A stretch of 64,000 nucleotides of DNA from Pantanalinema rosaneae (GCF_050753385.1 NZ_JBLZFZ010000004.1:1-64000); one strand, 5' to 3'. Shown: positions 35,019 through 44,403, counted from the first letter of the stretch. Notes: generated from the letters alone by a model not told the origin. Numbers and translations are program-made.

Positions 35019-37025
35019 TTAGACGGTTGAAGGTTCTGGCGTATCGATCGTGATCTCTTCAACCCGAATGTCGCGCTTAATCGGTAGGCTATTCAGATAC
35101 CCGATCGGGTCATCGGGATTAAAAACGGAACCATCCGAGAGGGTAACGGGCGATCGATTCGGTTCAATATCCAACAAGCCGAGGTCGCGAGCCGCTGCGC
35201 CAAACACATCTAACCGCCGCGTCCGATCGAGAATACCCAACCAGTTACGCGGAAAGGCGGTAATTCCCCAGCGGGCTAACTGGGTCATAATCCACAGCCC
35301 CTCTGCCCGATAGGGACAGTTCGTGCGATCGACATAAAACTGGTTGTAGCGCAGCAGACTTTCGGGTTCGTCCCCCATACCGCGATCGTAGGGAGTCACC
35401 AGACCAGGGCGCAGATGGGCTGGATCGGCACCGACATACTCGGGTCGAGCCAACATCTCCACCAGTTCTTCCCGGTTACGAAAATCGTCGCAGTATTCGC
35501 AGGCTTTTAACAGAGCTTTCACCAGTGCCAGGTGGGTTTTGGGATATTGTGCTGCCCATTCCTCGCGAACGCCTAGCACCTTCTCGATGTGACCTGACCA
35601 GATATCCAGATCGGTGGCGATCACATAGCCTAACTCTTCCTGAACCGCCCGCGAGTTCCAGGGTTCACCGGCACAATAGCCATCGATCGTGCCTGCCTTC
35701 AGGGTACTGACCATCTGAGTTGGCGGAATGATCACAATGTTGACATCTCGATCGGGGTCGATGCCACCGGAGGCTAACCAGTAGCGCAACATCAAGTTAT
35801 GCATGGAGGCAGGATGCACCGTTGCCAGGGTCGGCACTTTATCCGAACTCCGTACCAGATAATCCTTGAAGTCAGCCAGGGTGCGAACGCCTTCATGCAA
35901 CAAGCGCTGGCTAAAGGTAATTGCATTGCCATTACGACTCATAACTAACGCGGTAGCTACAGGGAGTGGAGCTTTACCCCCCATGCCCAACGTTAGCGCC
36001 AACGGCATTCCAGCCACCATCTGGGCAGCATCTAACCGTCCGGTGGTAATCCCTTCTGCGATCGCTTTCCAGCTTGGTTCGCGAGACAGGGTGACATCCT
36101 CTAAACCATATTCCTGAAAGAAGCCTTTTTCTTTGGCAATCACCAGGGGAGCACAATCCGTTAGAGGAATAAAGCCCAGTTCCAGGTTGACCTTTTCCAA
36201 ACCATTGCGAGCCACAGGTGCCGCCTGCAATACTTTGCGCTTTTTCGCTTGTTTTTGTTGGTTCAGGAAATAAACCACTTCATTCCGCATCCCGTAGTAA
36301 CTGGGATGGTTGACCACTTCCAAACGCTCCCGGGGGCGCGGAAAAGGCACTTCCAACACCTGCCCCACATAGGACTCGGGCCCATTGGTTAGCATGACAA
36401 CGCGATCGGACAGTAGCAGCGCTTCATCAACATCGTGCGTCACCATGACACAGGTCAGTTCATGTTCCTGCGCAATCTGCATCAATTGATCTTGCAAACT
36501 ACTGCGAGTTAAGGCATCCAACGCCCCGAAGGGTTCATCCAGCAGGAGCAATTTCGGACGAATGGACAGGGCACGCGCGATCGCCACCCGTTGTTTCATC
36601 CCACCCGAGAGTTGCCCCGGTTTCTTGTCTGCCGCATGACGCAATTTGACGAGATCAATGTGCTCTTCAATAATGACCTTGCGCTCAGCCGGAGACAGTT
36701 CTCGCATCACCCGATTGACGGCTAGAGCGATATTTTCACGCACCGTTAGCCAGGGCAGTAAGGAATAGTTTTGGAACACCACCATGCGATCGGGACCCGG
36801 CTTCGTCACCTGCTTCCCTGCCAATACCACCCCACCCGAAGCAGGTTGAGTCAGTCCGGCGATGATGTTGAGCAGAGTGGACTTGCCACAACCCGAGTGT
36901 CCAATTAAGGAGATGAACTCCCCTTTACGGATGTCTAGCGTAATGTTCTTCAGCGCAATGTATTTGCCGCCATTGGGCAGATCAAATACCTGATCAACGT
37001 GGTCAACTTCAACAAAAACTGACAT
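35019..37025 (-). CDS. nrtC: Nitrate ABC transporter ATPase with NrtA-like regulatory domain
   Basis: NrtC is a 668-residue two-domain protein. Residues 1-260 form the ATPase (GHSGCGKST, LSGGMKQR, LLLLDEPFGALD). Residues about 280-660 resemble the nitrate-binding protein NrtA (LGFIPLTDCAPLVIAKEKGFF, DGYCAGEPWN). In known systems the C-terminal domain mediates ammonium-triggered inhibition of uptake. The full two-domain layout is intact here, so this post-translational control is probably retained. It lies between nrtB and nrtD. Confidence 0.97.
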   Translation of the reverse strand: MSVFVEVDHVDQVFDLPNGGKYIALKNITLDIRKGEFISLIGHSGCGKSTLLNIIAGLTQPASGGVVLAGKQVTKPGPDRMVVFQNYSLLPWLTVRENIALAVNRVMRELSPAERKVIIEEHIDLVKLRHAADKKPGQLSGGMKQRVAIARALSIRPKLLLLDEPFGALDALTRSSLQDQLMQIAQEHELTCVMVTHDVDEALLLSDRVVMLTNGPESYVGQVLEVPFPRPRERLEVVNHPSYYGMRNEVVYFLNQQKQAKKRKVLQAAPVARNGLEKVNLELGFIPLTDCAPLVIAKEKGFFQEYGLEDVTLSREPSWKAIAEGITTGRLDAAQMVAGMPLALTLGMGGKAPLPVATALVMSRNGNAITFSQRLLHEGVRTLADFKDYLVRSSDKVPTLATVHPASMHNLMLRYWLASGGIDPDRDVNIVIIPPTQMVSTLKAGTIDGYCAGEPWNSRAVQEELGYVIATDLDIWSGHIEKVLGVREEWAAQYPKTHLALVKALLKACEYCDDFRNREELVEMLARPEYVGADPAHLRPGLVTPYDRGMGDEPESLLRYNQFYVDRTNCPYRAEGLWIMTQLARWGITAFPRNWLGILDRTRRLDVFGAAARDLGLLDIEPNRSPVTLSDGSVFNPDDPIGYLNSLPIKRDIRVEEITIDTPEPSTV

Positions 37026-37092
37026 AGGAATTGGGTAAGTTGCAGTGAGTGTAGGCGTAAGTCAGGCGTTGTTCGGACAGCGTGGTAGCCGC

Positions 37093-37926
37093 TTAGTTGG
37101 CTTCAGCCACAACCAGAGAAGCAATGAAACTGATCAACTTATCCAGTAACAGACCCACCAGTCCGACGTAGATTACCGCTAAAATCACTTCGCTTAAGTT
37201 GCCGCTGTTATAGGCATCCCAGATAAAGAAGCCAATCCCCACACCCCCCGTCAGCATTTCTGCCGCAACGATCGCTAACCAGGACAACCCGATCGAAATC
37301 TTTAGACCCGTGAAAATATAAGGAACGGTTGCCGGGAGGAGAACTTTGAAGAAATAATCCAGCTTCGACAATTGCAGCACTTTCGCCACATTGTTGTAAT
37401 CCTGGGGAATGTTTTGCACTCCTACACCCGTGTTGATAATGATTGGCCAAATTGCCGTAATAAAAATCACAAAAATGGCAGCGGGTTCGGCTTCTTTGAG
37501 GGCAGCGAGGGAGAGCGGCAACCAGGCAAGGGGTGGAATAGTCCGTAATACCTGAAAGATTGGGTCAAGTGCCTGGAACATGATGACACTGACTCCAATC
37601 AAAATCCCTAAAGCAATCCCTGCGATCGCGGCTAATGTGTACCCGATCGCGACCCGTTTCAAACTAGCAAATAGCTGCCAGAATAAGCCCTGATCCACCC
37701 CCTCACCTTGATAGAACGGTCTAAGAATCAGATCACTTGTTTCTTCCCAGAGTTGGGTGGGGCTAGGCAGTGCGGCGGTGGGATTAGAACATAGCAATTG
37801 CCAGATCAGCAACAACAGGCTAACGGCGATGATGGTCGGTACCGCTTTCAACAGCAGCTTTTTGGCTTTAGCGGGCAACCCGGAACCCAATAATGCGGTA
37901 CCAGGACGACTAACATTGACTGCCAT
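37093..37926 (-). CDS. nrtB: Nitrate ABC transporter permease
   Basis: NrtB forms the membrane channel of the nitrate/nitrite importer. The 277-residue protein has about six hydrophobic segments, with the binding-protein-dependent permease (EAA) motif around IAAEMLTGGVGIGFF and PLAWLPLSLAAL. The start is at ATG 37926 with AAGGAA just upstream. It lies between nrtA and nrtC; the 136-base gap to nrtA is the longest within the operon. Confidence 0.95.
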   Translation of the reverse strand: MAVNVSRPGTALLGSGLPAKAKKLLLKAVPTIIAVSLLLLIWQLLCSNPTAALPSPTQLWEETSDLILRPFYQGEGVDQGLFWQLFASLKRVAIGYTLAAIAGIALGILIGVSVIMFQALDPIFQVLRTIPPLAWLPLSLAALKEAEPAAIFVIFITAIWPIIINTGVGVQNIPQDYNNVAKVLQLSKLDYFFKVLLPATVPYIFTGLKISIGLSWLAIVAAEMLTGGVGIGFFIWDAYNSGNLSEVILAVIYVGLVGLLLDKLISFIASLVVAEAN

Positions 37927-38062
37927 AGTGTGAGTTCCTTAGGGTGTTGGGAAAAGGGAAAACGCGATCGTTGGGAAAGACGAAACCTAGAGTTAACCCT
38001 GACAACGAGGCAAGCTGCATGGTTGAAGATCGGCAACCTGCCTCATTGCAGTTTCTGCTAAC

Positions 38063-39418
38063 TTACGCTGAAACCTTCTTGATCTTGAGTGCCTTTAGAT
38101 ACGCTTCGGGATTTTCAGGATCAAACTTCGTACCATCGAAGAAGGTTTCTACCCCGCGAGAGGTACTCTTGGGAATTGCCGCTTCTTGCCCGATCGCCTT
38201 GGCGGCTGCTTGCCACAGATCTTCCCGGTTAACGGCTTCCACCAGTTGTTTGGTATCGGTATCGGCGGGCAGATACCCCCAGCGAATATCCTCCGTTAAG
38301 AACCAGAGGTCATGACTCTTGTAGGGATAGGAAGCATTCGTCGCGGCATCTTCCATCCAGAACTTCATCATGTGCGGGCTATTTTCTACGACCTTGCCAT
38401 TGCCGTAGTCAAACTTGCCCATCGATCGACCCAAGATGTCGTTCTTAGCCACCTTAAACCACTCGCGACCGGAGACGATTTGACACATCTCCTCCTTATT
38501 CTCTTCCTGAGCACACCACATTTGGGCTTCCTGAACAGCCATCAGCAGCGCCTTTGCCGCTTTCGGGTTCTTGTCTACCCAATCCGCCCGCAGCGACAGG
38601 GCTTTTTCGGGATGGTTGTTCCACAGTTCCCCGGTAGTTAAGGCAGTCAATCCTTGTCCCTGTGCCACGAGTTGAGCATTCCAGGGTTCACCCACACAGA
38701 ACGCTTCCATGTTGCCAACCTTCATATTGGCAACCATCTGGGGCGGTGGGACAACGATCGTCGAGACATCGGTATTTGGGTCAATCCCCCCAGCCGCTAA
38801 CCAATAACGCATCCACAGATCATGCGTCCCTCCGGGGAAGGTGACAGCACATTTAATCTCTTTACCACCGGCTTTTGCCTTAGCAAAGGCTTCCTTCAGG
38901 GGCGTACTATCGGTTCCCACATTCAGGTCTTTATAGGTATTGGCAACGGAGATACACTGCCCATCCACATTCAGCCGCGCCAGGATATACATGGGCAATT
39001 TGGCTTTGCTCTTGGTAATCGTACCTGCCGTCAGCAGATAGGGCATGGGGGTGAGAATGTGGGCACCATCAATGCCGCCACCCGCCGAACCGAGTTCAAT
39101 ATTGTCGCGGGTGACTGCCCAGGAAGCCTGCTTGATCACCTCAACATCTTTCATGCCGTATTTGGCAAAAAAGCCCTTTTCCTTGGCAATGATTAATGGC
39201 GAAGAATCGGTCAGGGCGATAAATCCCAGTTTGGCAGTCGTCACCTCGGGGGTATCAGCGGCACTAACATTCACAGCCGGAGCGGCACTAGGAGATTTGG
39301 CACTGGAATCCGCTGTGGAACTCGTTGAATTACCGGAGCTACAACCATGAGCCAGCAAACTACCTGCTGCGGCAACACCTGCTGTGGCAATAAACTTCCG
39401 TCGTGACAGATTCGTCAT
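38063..39418 (-). CDS. nrtA: Nitrate/nitrite-binding lipoprotein
   Basis: NrtA is the high-affinity nitrate/nitrite receptor of the importer, held at the outer face of the cytoplasmic membrane. The 451-residue form starts at ATG 39418, preceded by GGAAGG, and begins MTNLSRRKFIATAGVAAAG with a lipobox LAHGC. The twin-arginine motif SRRKF suggests Tat export followed by lipid attachment, which is an inference. The mature part has the family motifs LGFIALTDSSPLIIAKEKGFF and FCVGEPWN, also seen in NrtC. The frame extends 11 codons further upstream without a site. Confidence 0.95.
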   Translation of the reverse strand: MTNLSRRKFIATAGVAAAGSLLAHGCSSGNSTSSTADSSAKSPSAAPAVNVSAADTPEVTTAKLGFIALTDSSPLIIAKEKGFFAKYGMKDVEVIKQASWAVTRDNIELGSAGGGIDGAHILTPMPYLLTAGTITKSKAKLPMYILARLNVDGQCISVANTYKDLNVGTDSTPLKEAFAKAKAGGKEIKCAVTFPGGTHDLWMRYWLAAGGIDPNTDVSTIVVPPPQMVANMKVGNMEAFCVGEPWNAQLVAQGQGLTALTTGELWNNHPEKALSLRADWVDKNPKAAKALLMAVQEAQMWCAQEENKEEMCQIVSGREWFKVAKNDILGRSMGKFDYGNGKVVENSPHMMKFWMEDAATNASYPYKSHDLWFLTEDIRWGYLPADTDTKQLVEAVNREDLWQAAAKAIGQEAAIPKSTSRGVETFFDGTKFDPENPEAYLKALKIKKVSA

Positions 39419-39497
39419 GGTTACCTTCCCCGCGATTGATGATTTCAACAATTATTCAGCAAACAAGAAAACTAATTAGCACCAAGTTAAGCATTGC

Positions 39498-41366
39498 TCA
39501 GGCATCTAGCCGGACATATCCGATCGCATGGGCAATGCATGTGAGGATGACACCATTGGCTCGATCGCTCTCAGTTAAGGCTTGTGGTTCCCCGTCATAG
39601 CGCACTTCTCCAGTCAGAAGTCGTTGCTTGCACGTGCCACAGTTCCCAGCCCGACAACTACTGGGTAACTCTACTCCCGCCCGTTCTGCGACATCGAGAA
39701 TCAAGTCCTGTTCTGTACAAGCAATGTCCTTCCCGGTCTGCGTCAGTGAGATCGTGGCAGGAATCGCGGGTACCGTTGGTTCTGGGGCTGTGGGAGTAGG
39801 AACAGGGGCAGGCATTGTCGCGATCGGGCTACCCGGTTTCGGTTTCGCCCCGAACTGTTGGATCAGCAGTTCTGCCAGCACAGGTTTCAGATCCTCGCAA
39901 GGCACCCCTTTCCTGACGCACTCACCCAGTTCAGCATGTTTGCCCACCTTACCGCCCATAAAGATGTCTACGCCATCCACGGCTTTGCCATTTTTGCGGG
40001 TCTTGGTGCCCATTAAGCCAATATCAGCGACTTGAGGTTGCCCACAGGAGTTCGGACATCCTGTCCAATGCATCCGCACCGGCTGAGGTACCTGAAGTTC
40101 CGCATCTAATTCTTGAATCAGGGCTAAGGCACGATTCTTGGTTTCAATCAACGCAAAGTTACAGAACTGCGCCCCGGTGCAGGATACCAGGCTCCGGACT
40201 AAGGGAGTAGGTTCGATCGCAAACCGCTCTAGTAAGGGTTCCTTCAGTAATGGCGCAATCCGAGAATCGGGCACATTCGGAATGATCACATTCTGTTCCA
40301 CCGTCAGCCGCAATTCACCACTGCCGTAGACTTCTGCCATCCGAGCCAGGTCAAACATATCTGTGGCATAGAGCCGCCCCACGGGAACATGTAGACCCAC
40401 ATAGTTCAACCCAGGTTGCTTTTGGGCATGAATGCCGATGTGATCCCGCTTATCCCACAGAATCTCGTCTTTCGGCGCAGCGGCTTGCAGGGAATAACCC
40501 AGTTGTTGTTCCACGGCTGACCGGAACTTGTCCATGCCCCATTCATCAATCAGCCACATTAACCGAGCTTTCTGGCGATTCGCTCTCAAACCATGATTGC
40601 GATAGACCAGTAGAATAGCTTCACACAACGCCACCACATCCCGGGGGTCAACCCAAACATTCATGGGGACAGCCGCCGCACAGCGTTTAGCAGAGAAAAA
40701 ACCACCCACAAGAACATTGAAACCAAGTTGCCGATTTTTGTAGGCCGGCACAAAGGCAATATCGTTAATTTCAGCGTGAACGGAATTATCCCGACACCCC
40801 GCGATCGCAATATTGAACTTACGCGGCAGGTTGGTAAACGAGGGATTCCCTTCACCATTGTTGGTGATCATGTCCTGGACTTTGCGACATAATCCCCGTG
40901 TATCAATCAATTCATCGGCATCAATCCCAGCTACCGGGGAGCCAGTAATGTTACGCACATTGTCCATGCCGGACTGAATGCTGGTTAAGCCTGCCTGGTC
41001 AAACCGATGAAAAATGTCGGGAATATCCTCAAGCCGAATGCCACGCAATTGGATATTTTGGCGGGTGGTAATGTCGGCACTCCCCTCTTCACCGTAGCGT
41101 TGCACGACTTCCGCTAAGACCCGCAGTTGCCCACTGGTAATAATGCCATTAGGAATCCGCATCCGCAGCATAAACTTGCCAGGAGTCACCGGACGGAAGA
41201 ACACACCCATCCATTTGAGGCGGTAGTCCCGATCGGTTTCATTCATCGCCTCCCAGCCAATTTTGGCGAATTGTTCCAGTTCCGCTTTTACGGCTAAACC
41301 ATCTTTTTCCGCCTTGATTTTTTCAAACTTATTTAGACTCGCCGCTACTGGAACTGTGCTGGTCAT
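39498..41366 (-). CDS. nirA: Ferredoxin-nitrite reductase with C-terminal ferredoxin domain
   Basis: NirA reduces nitrite to ammonium with six electrons, using siroheme and a [4Fe-4S] cluster. The cluster/siroheme cysteines lie in SCTGAQFC and TGCPNSCG, in the family order. At 622 residues it is longer than the usual form of about 510. The extra C-terminal part (about 540-622), after a Pro-rich linker, is a plant-type [2Fe-2S] ferredoxin domain with CRAGNCGTC and a last Cys in LTCIAH. A NirA with such an extension was reported from Plectonema. It could act as a built-in electron donor. nirA is the first gene of the nitrate operon. Confidence 0.96.
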   Translation of the reverse strand: MTSTVPVAASLNKFEKIKAEKDGLAVKAELEQFAKIGWEAMNETDRDYRLKWMGVFFRPVTPGKFMLRMRIPNGIITSGQLRVLAEVVQRYGEEGSADITTRQNIQLRGIRLEDIPDIFHRFDQAGLTSIQSGMDNVRNITGSPVAGIDADELIDTRGLCRKVQDMITNNGEGNPSFTNLPRKFNIAIAGCRDNSVHAEINDIAFVPAYKNRQLGFNVLVGGFFSAKRCAAAVPMNVWVDPRDVVALCEAILLVYRNHGLRANRQKARLMWLIDEWGMDKFRSAVEQQLGYSLQAAAPKDEILWDKRDHIGIHAQKQPGLNYVGLHVPVGRLYATDMFDLARMAEVYGSGELRLTVEQNVIIPNVPDSRIAPLLKEPLLERFAIEPTPLVRSLVSCTGAQFCNFALIETKNRALALIQELDAELQVPQPVRMHWTGCPNSCGQPQVADIGLMGTKTRKNGKAVDGVDIFMGGKVGKHAELGECVRKGVPCEDLKPVLAELLIQQFGAKPKPGSPIATMPAPVPTPTAPEPTVPAIPATISLTQTGKDIACTEQDLILDVAERAGVELPSSCRAGNCGTCKQRLLTGEVRYDGEPQALTESDRANGVILTCIAHAIGYVRLDA

Positions 41367-41486
41367 AATTCCTTACTTCCCTTGCTTCAGGCTGCTGATG
41401 GGGCAGTACGTGTTGATGTACCGATCGCGCTGTTAAGAAGTTTTGCAATTTCACTCTGGCGCTGTACTTGGTACGTCGTTAGGGAT

Positions 41487-41528
41487 AAGGTAGTCGCATG
41501 AACTAGCGAAATTCGTATATCTAGTTAC
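41487..41528 (-). promoter_or_regulatory. NtcA-activated promoter of the nirA operon
   Basis: A perfect NtcA box GTA-N8-TAC lies at 41515-41528. On the minus strand it is followed, exactly 22 bases later, by the -10 element TACCTT (41487-41492), which fits TAN3T. This is the canonical class of NtcA-activated promoters for nitrogen genes. The predicted transcript starts about 110 bases before the nirA ATG. It implies repression in ammonium and activation under nitrogen limitation. Confidence 0.9.
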
Positions 41529-41566
41529 AAAATATTTCGTTCTATGTAGTTTTTGCATGATCGCCA

Positions 41567-41579
41567 TGCAGATTGTGCA
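41567..41579. promoter_or_regulatory. Candidate NtcB-binding site
   Basis: TGCA-N5-TGCA is present 38 bases upstream of the NtcA box. This form is the one I recall for NtcB, the LysR-type activator that enhances nirA transcription in response to nitrite in Synechococcus. A further TGCATGATCGCCATGCA partial palindrome overlaps it on the left. The assignment is by sequence form only. Confidence 0.5.
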
Positions 41580-41722
41580 TTAACCTAGTTTTTAGATTTT
41601 GGCAAAATAAACCCGCGATCACTGAAACTGCGGTGAATCAGGGTTTATTTCTTCTACGGGGCGAGAAATTAAGAAGTGTAAATATAACCCATTTCAGTGT
41701 AGTTGCCACTGATCACAATACA

Positions 41723-41753
41723 AAGGGCATGGGTAATTGCTACCCATGCCCTT
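41723..41753 (-). terminator. Strong hairpin, probable hpf terminator
   Basis: AAGGGCATGGGTA and TACCCATGCCCTT form a perfect 13-bp stem with a five-base loop. On the minus strand it is followed by TTTGTATTG, a moderate T-tract. It lies about 140 bases after the hpf stop and upstream of the nirA promoter, so it would shield that promoter from read-through. Confidence 0.6.
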
Positions 41754-41820
41754 GATGAACTACCCGCACAAACTAACTCTAACCTTAATGTTTCTTACCT
41801 CGCTCTGCTCAATTTAGCGA

Positions 41821-41893
41821 AGGTCAGTTGGGAATTGTAAATCGATTTTCTACAGAATATTTTTACAATTCCCTGGAGGTTTGTTGCTGACCT
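41821..41893 (-). repeat. Nested inverted repeat immediately downstream of hpf
   Basis: GGGAATTGTAAA (41830-41841) pairs perfectly with TTTACAATTCCC (41862-41873). This is enclosed by AGGTCAG (41821-41827) and CTGACCT (41887-41893), which touches the hpf stop codon. In the transcript it would form a long two-part stem with a loop of about 20 bases. It could stabilise the mRNA 3' end or assist termination. Confidence 0.6.
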
Positions 41894-41894
41894 C

Positions 41895-42533
41895 CTATAC
41901 TGTTTCAGAAACTACATCCGCAGCCTGGGAAACCTTGCCATTTTTGCCATGCGTATGACCATTCCCATTGCGGGGTTGAATCACTCCATACCCTCCATGA
42001 TTCCGTTCATAAACGACATTAATTTCACCGGTTTCGGTATTCCGAAACACATAAAAGTCATGATCAACAAGTTCTAAGTTTTCCAGTGCCTCTTGAACGG
42101 TCATCGGTGGCATTGCAAAATACTTAGTACGGACGACTCTTTCGGGTAACTCTGGGGCACGATCCTGAATCAGATCAGTAACAACCGGCTGATCATTTAA
42201 GGCATTGGTTGTCTTGACTGCCCCGTGATTTCGCTCATGACGCTTTTCTTTGTACTTGCGGAGTTGACGGGAAATCTTGTCAGCAACCAAGTCAATGCTG
42301 GCATAAAGGTTTTCGCTACCCTCTTCGGCACGCACCACAGCGCCATTGACGTAGATAGTTACTTCAGCCGTCTGCTTAGAGTTGATCCGGGGATTACGGG
42401 CTACAGACAGATGTACATCAACTTCATTAATTAAGTTTTGAAAGTGATTAACCGCTTTCTCGATTTTCTGATTGACATACTCACGAATTGCATCTGTAAT
42501 CTCGATATTTTTGCCCTGGATAACAAGCTTCAT
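41895..42533 (-). CDS. hpf: Long-form ribosome hibernation promoting factor (LrtA)
   Basis: The 212-residue protein has the long HPF layout. An N-terminal S30AE domain (about 1-105; MKLVIQGKNIEITDAIREYV) binds the ribosome decoding site. A linker and a C-terminal dimerisation domain (about 140-190; VVRTKYFAMPPMTVQEALENLELVDHDFYVFRN) follow. Long HPF alone can pair two ribosomes into 100S particles. The cyanobacterial gene is known as lrtA, a light-repressed transcript that accumulates in the dark. It is divergent from lipB. Confidence 0.95.
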   Translation of the reverse strand: MKLVIQGKNIEITDAIREYVNQKIEKAVNHFQNLINEVDVHLSVARNPRINSKQTAEVTIYVNGAVVRAEEGSENLYASIDLVADKISRQLRKYKEKRHERNHGAVKTTNALNDQPVVTDLIQDRAPELPERVVRTKYFAMPPMTVQEALENLELVDHDFYVFRNTETGEINVVYERNHGGYGVIQPRNGNGHTHGKNGKVSQAADVVSETV

Positions 42534-42712
42534 AAAGCTTCCTCCCCTAGAAAATGGGTCTTAACCCTGACTGAATAGGGTCTTAACATCACCCTAGCAC
42601 TTTGTATACTGCTAAACAGTTCCCTTTAGAATGTTTTGCATGAGTTGATAATTCTTGATTTGATTCGCCGTAATTTGATGCAGATTTCCGTTGTCCTCCT
42701 CTTGATTTTTGA

Positions 42713-43450
42713 ATGAATTTGAACGACTTTAAAAAATTGGGGCAGAAATCAGTCCTAAATATTCAAGATTATGAGAGTGCGAACTTTCCTACAGATCCTT
42801 CGCGCTCGTGTCGGCTGTATATCCAGGGCATCACTCCCTATGCTGAGGCTTGGGCATGGCAACAGCAGTTTGTGGCGGAACGGCGATTGGATCCAACGGC
42901 TGATGATGTGCTGATCTTGTTAGAACACTTTCCGGTCTACACGCTAGGACAGGGAGCCAGTACAGAGTTTTTGAAATTTGATCCAGCCCAAACCGAGTGG
43001 GAAATTTGTCGAGTCGAACGGGGCGGCGAAGTCACCTACCACTGTCCGGGACAGCTAGTTGGCTATCCAATTTTGAATTTGAATTATTACCAGAAGGATT
43101 TGCACTGGTATCTGCGCCAACTGGAAGAGGTGTTAATTCAGGTATTAGCGGTGTATGGTCTGGAGGGCACTCGGATTCCGGGGTTAACGGGCGTATGGGT
43201 GGAAGGTCGTAAAGTAGCGGCGATCGGTATCAAGGTCAGCCGCTGGATTACCATGCACGGATTTGCCCTCAACGTTTGCCCAGATTTGAGTGGGTTCGAT
43301 CGCATTGTGCCCTGTGGCATTCCCGACAAACCTGTGGGTAGCCTGCAACAATTCATTCCCGATATTCAACTGGAAGAAGTGCGGCAACAAGTCGCGATCG
43401 CCTTTACCAGGGTGTTCAATGTGGAACTGCTTCTTGAATCAAGCTTGTAG
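42713..43450 (+). CDS. lipB: Octanoyltransferase
   Basis: LipB transfers octanoate from acyl carrier protein to lipoyl domains, the first step of lipoate synthesis. The 245-residue sequence has the family motifs VERGGEVTYHCPGQLVGYPIL, VWVEGRKVAAIGIKVSRW and GFALNVCPDLSGFDRIVPCGI. The Lys in AAIGIK and the Cys in VPCGI form the catalytic dyad in known LipB. The first about 30 residues are an extension before the core. It ends 17 bases from the convergent hydrolase gene. Confidence 0.95.
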   Translation: MNLNDFKKLGQKSVLNIQDYESANFPTDPSRSCRLYIQGITPYAEAWAWQQQFVAERRLDPTADDVLILLEHFPVYTLGQGASTEFLKFDPAQTEWEICRVERGGEVTYHCPGQLVGYPILNLNYYQKDLHWYLRQLEEVLIQVLAVYGLEGTRIPGLTGVWVEGRKVAAIGIKVSRWITMHGFALNVCPDLSGFDRIVPCGIPDKPVGSLQQFIPDIQLEEVRQQVAIAFTRVFNVELLLESSL

Positions 43451-43467
43451 CGACCGATTTTGAGCCA

Positions 43468-44349
43468 TCACTGGGACTGCCGGAAAAACTCTAGTAATTC
43501 GCGGTTAACGGTTTGCGGGGCTTCTTGCTGCACCCAATGACCACAATGGGGAATCCGCTTCAGTTGGAACGGCGCTTGAATCAGTTGATCCATGCCCTCT
43601 AGCAAATGCGAACTGAGGAACGCATCCTCTTCTCCCCACAACACTAAGGTTGGAACGGTTAACGGGTTTAAAGGTCGTCCCCAATCCCGCAACCAGTGCC
43701 AGGGTTGCCAGAGTTGCCGGTAGTAATTAATCGCAGCAGATAGTGCCCCCGGTTTTTCTAGAGCCGATTGATATACCAGAGTATCTTCCTTCGAGAATGC
43801 CCCCTTCCGCACCGCCTGACCTTGCAGAATATTCTTGACGAATTCCTTCAAGTTGTGCTGGATCAGCCACTCTGGTAGCCCTGGAAACTGGAAGGCTAAC
43901 ACATACCAACTGCGGCGTAGTTGATCCAGGTTACTGGCCATCTCGTGAACTAATCGCTGCATCGGAGCGGCATTCAGGATCGCCAGTCGATTAATGTGCT
44001 GCGGAAACTTTTGAGCGAGATGCCACGCAATGATTCCCCCCCAATCATGTCCCACCACATGGGCACGGGCATACCCCAGACTCTCAATTAATCCCTGGAT
44101 ATCGGCACTGAGGGTATCCAGGTCATACCCACTCTGGGGTTTATCAGAATCGTTATAGCCCCGTAAATCCGGGACGACCACCTTAAAGTGACGAGCCAGG
44201 GCAGGAATTTGAAATCGCCAGGAATACCAGAATTCTGGGAAGCCGTGGAGTAAGATGACCAGATCCCCTTCTCCCTGCATCACGCAATGCAGGCGAATCT
44301 GATTTGTTTCGACAAAATGATGTTGCCATTCAGCAGACAGAGCGGTCAT
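43468..44349 (-). CDS. Alpha/beta hydrolase, epoxide-hydrolase type
   Basis: The 293-residue protein has the alpha/beta hydrolase layout with an Asp nucleophile in VVGHDWGG, the oxyanion motif HGFPEFWYSWR near residue 35, the acid residue in LWGEEDAFLS and the final His in IPHCGHWVQQE. The GHDWGG and HGFPE pair is typical of epoxide hydrolases and haloalkane dehalogenases. The natural substrate is unknown. No signal peptide is seen. Confidence 0.9.
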   Translation of the reverse strand: MTALSAEWQHHFVETNQIRLHCVMQGEGDLVILLHGFPEFWYSWRFQIPALARHFKVVVPDLRGYNDSDKPQSGYDLDTLSADIQGLIESLGYARAHVVGHDWGGIIAWHLAQKFPQHINRLAILNAAPMQRLVHEMASNLDQLRRSWYVLAFQFPGLPEWLIQHNLKEFVKNILQGQAVRKGAFSKEDTLVYQSALEKPGALSAAINYYRQLWQPWHWLRDWGRPLNPLTVPTLVLWGEEDAFLSSHLLEGMDQLIQAPFQLKRIPHCGHWVQQEAPQTVNRELLEFFRQSQ

Positions 44350-44403
44350 AGGACGATCGTCAAAACGTCAAAGCAGTGAATCAACAGAACACTAGCCATA
44401 CTC

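Larger units (their letters stand above)
41529..41894. other. Intergenic region between hpf and nirA
   Basis: Both flanking genes run on the minus strand. Beside the nirA control elements at its left end, this stretch contains two large inverted repeats near hpf. A 60-codon frame on the plus strand lacks a ribosome-binding site and is not annotated. No RNA gene was recognised. Confidence 0.5.

Noticed and set aside
41573..41755. 60-codon plus-strand frame between nirA and hpf
   Set aside because: It overlaps the putative NtcB site and the 13-bp hairpin, and no ribosome-binding site precedes it.
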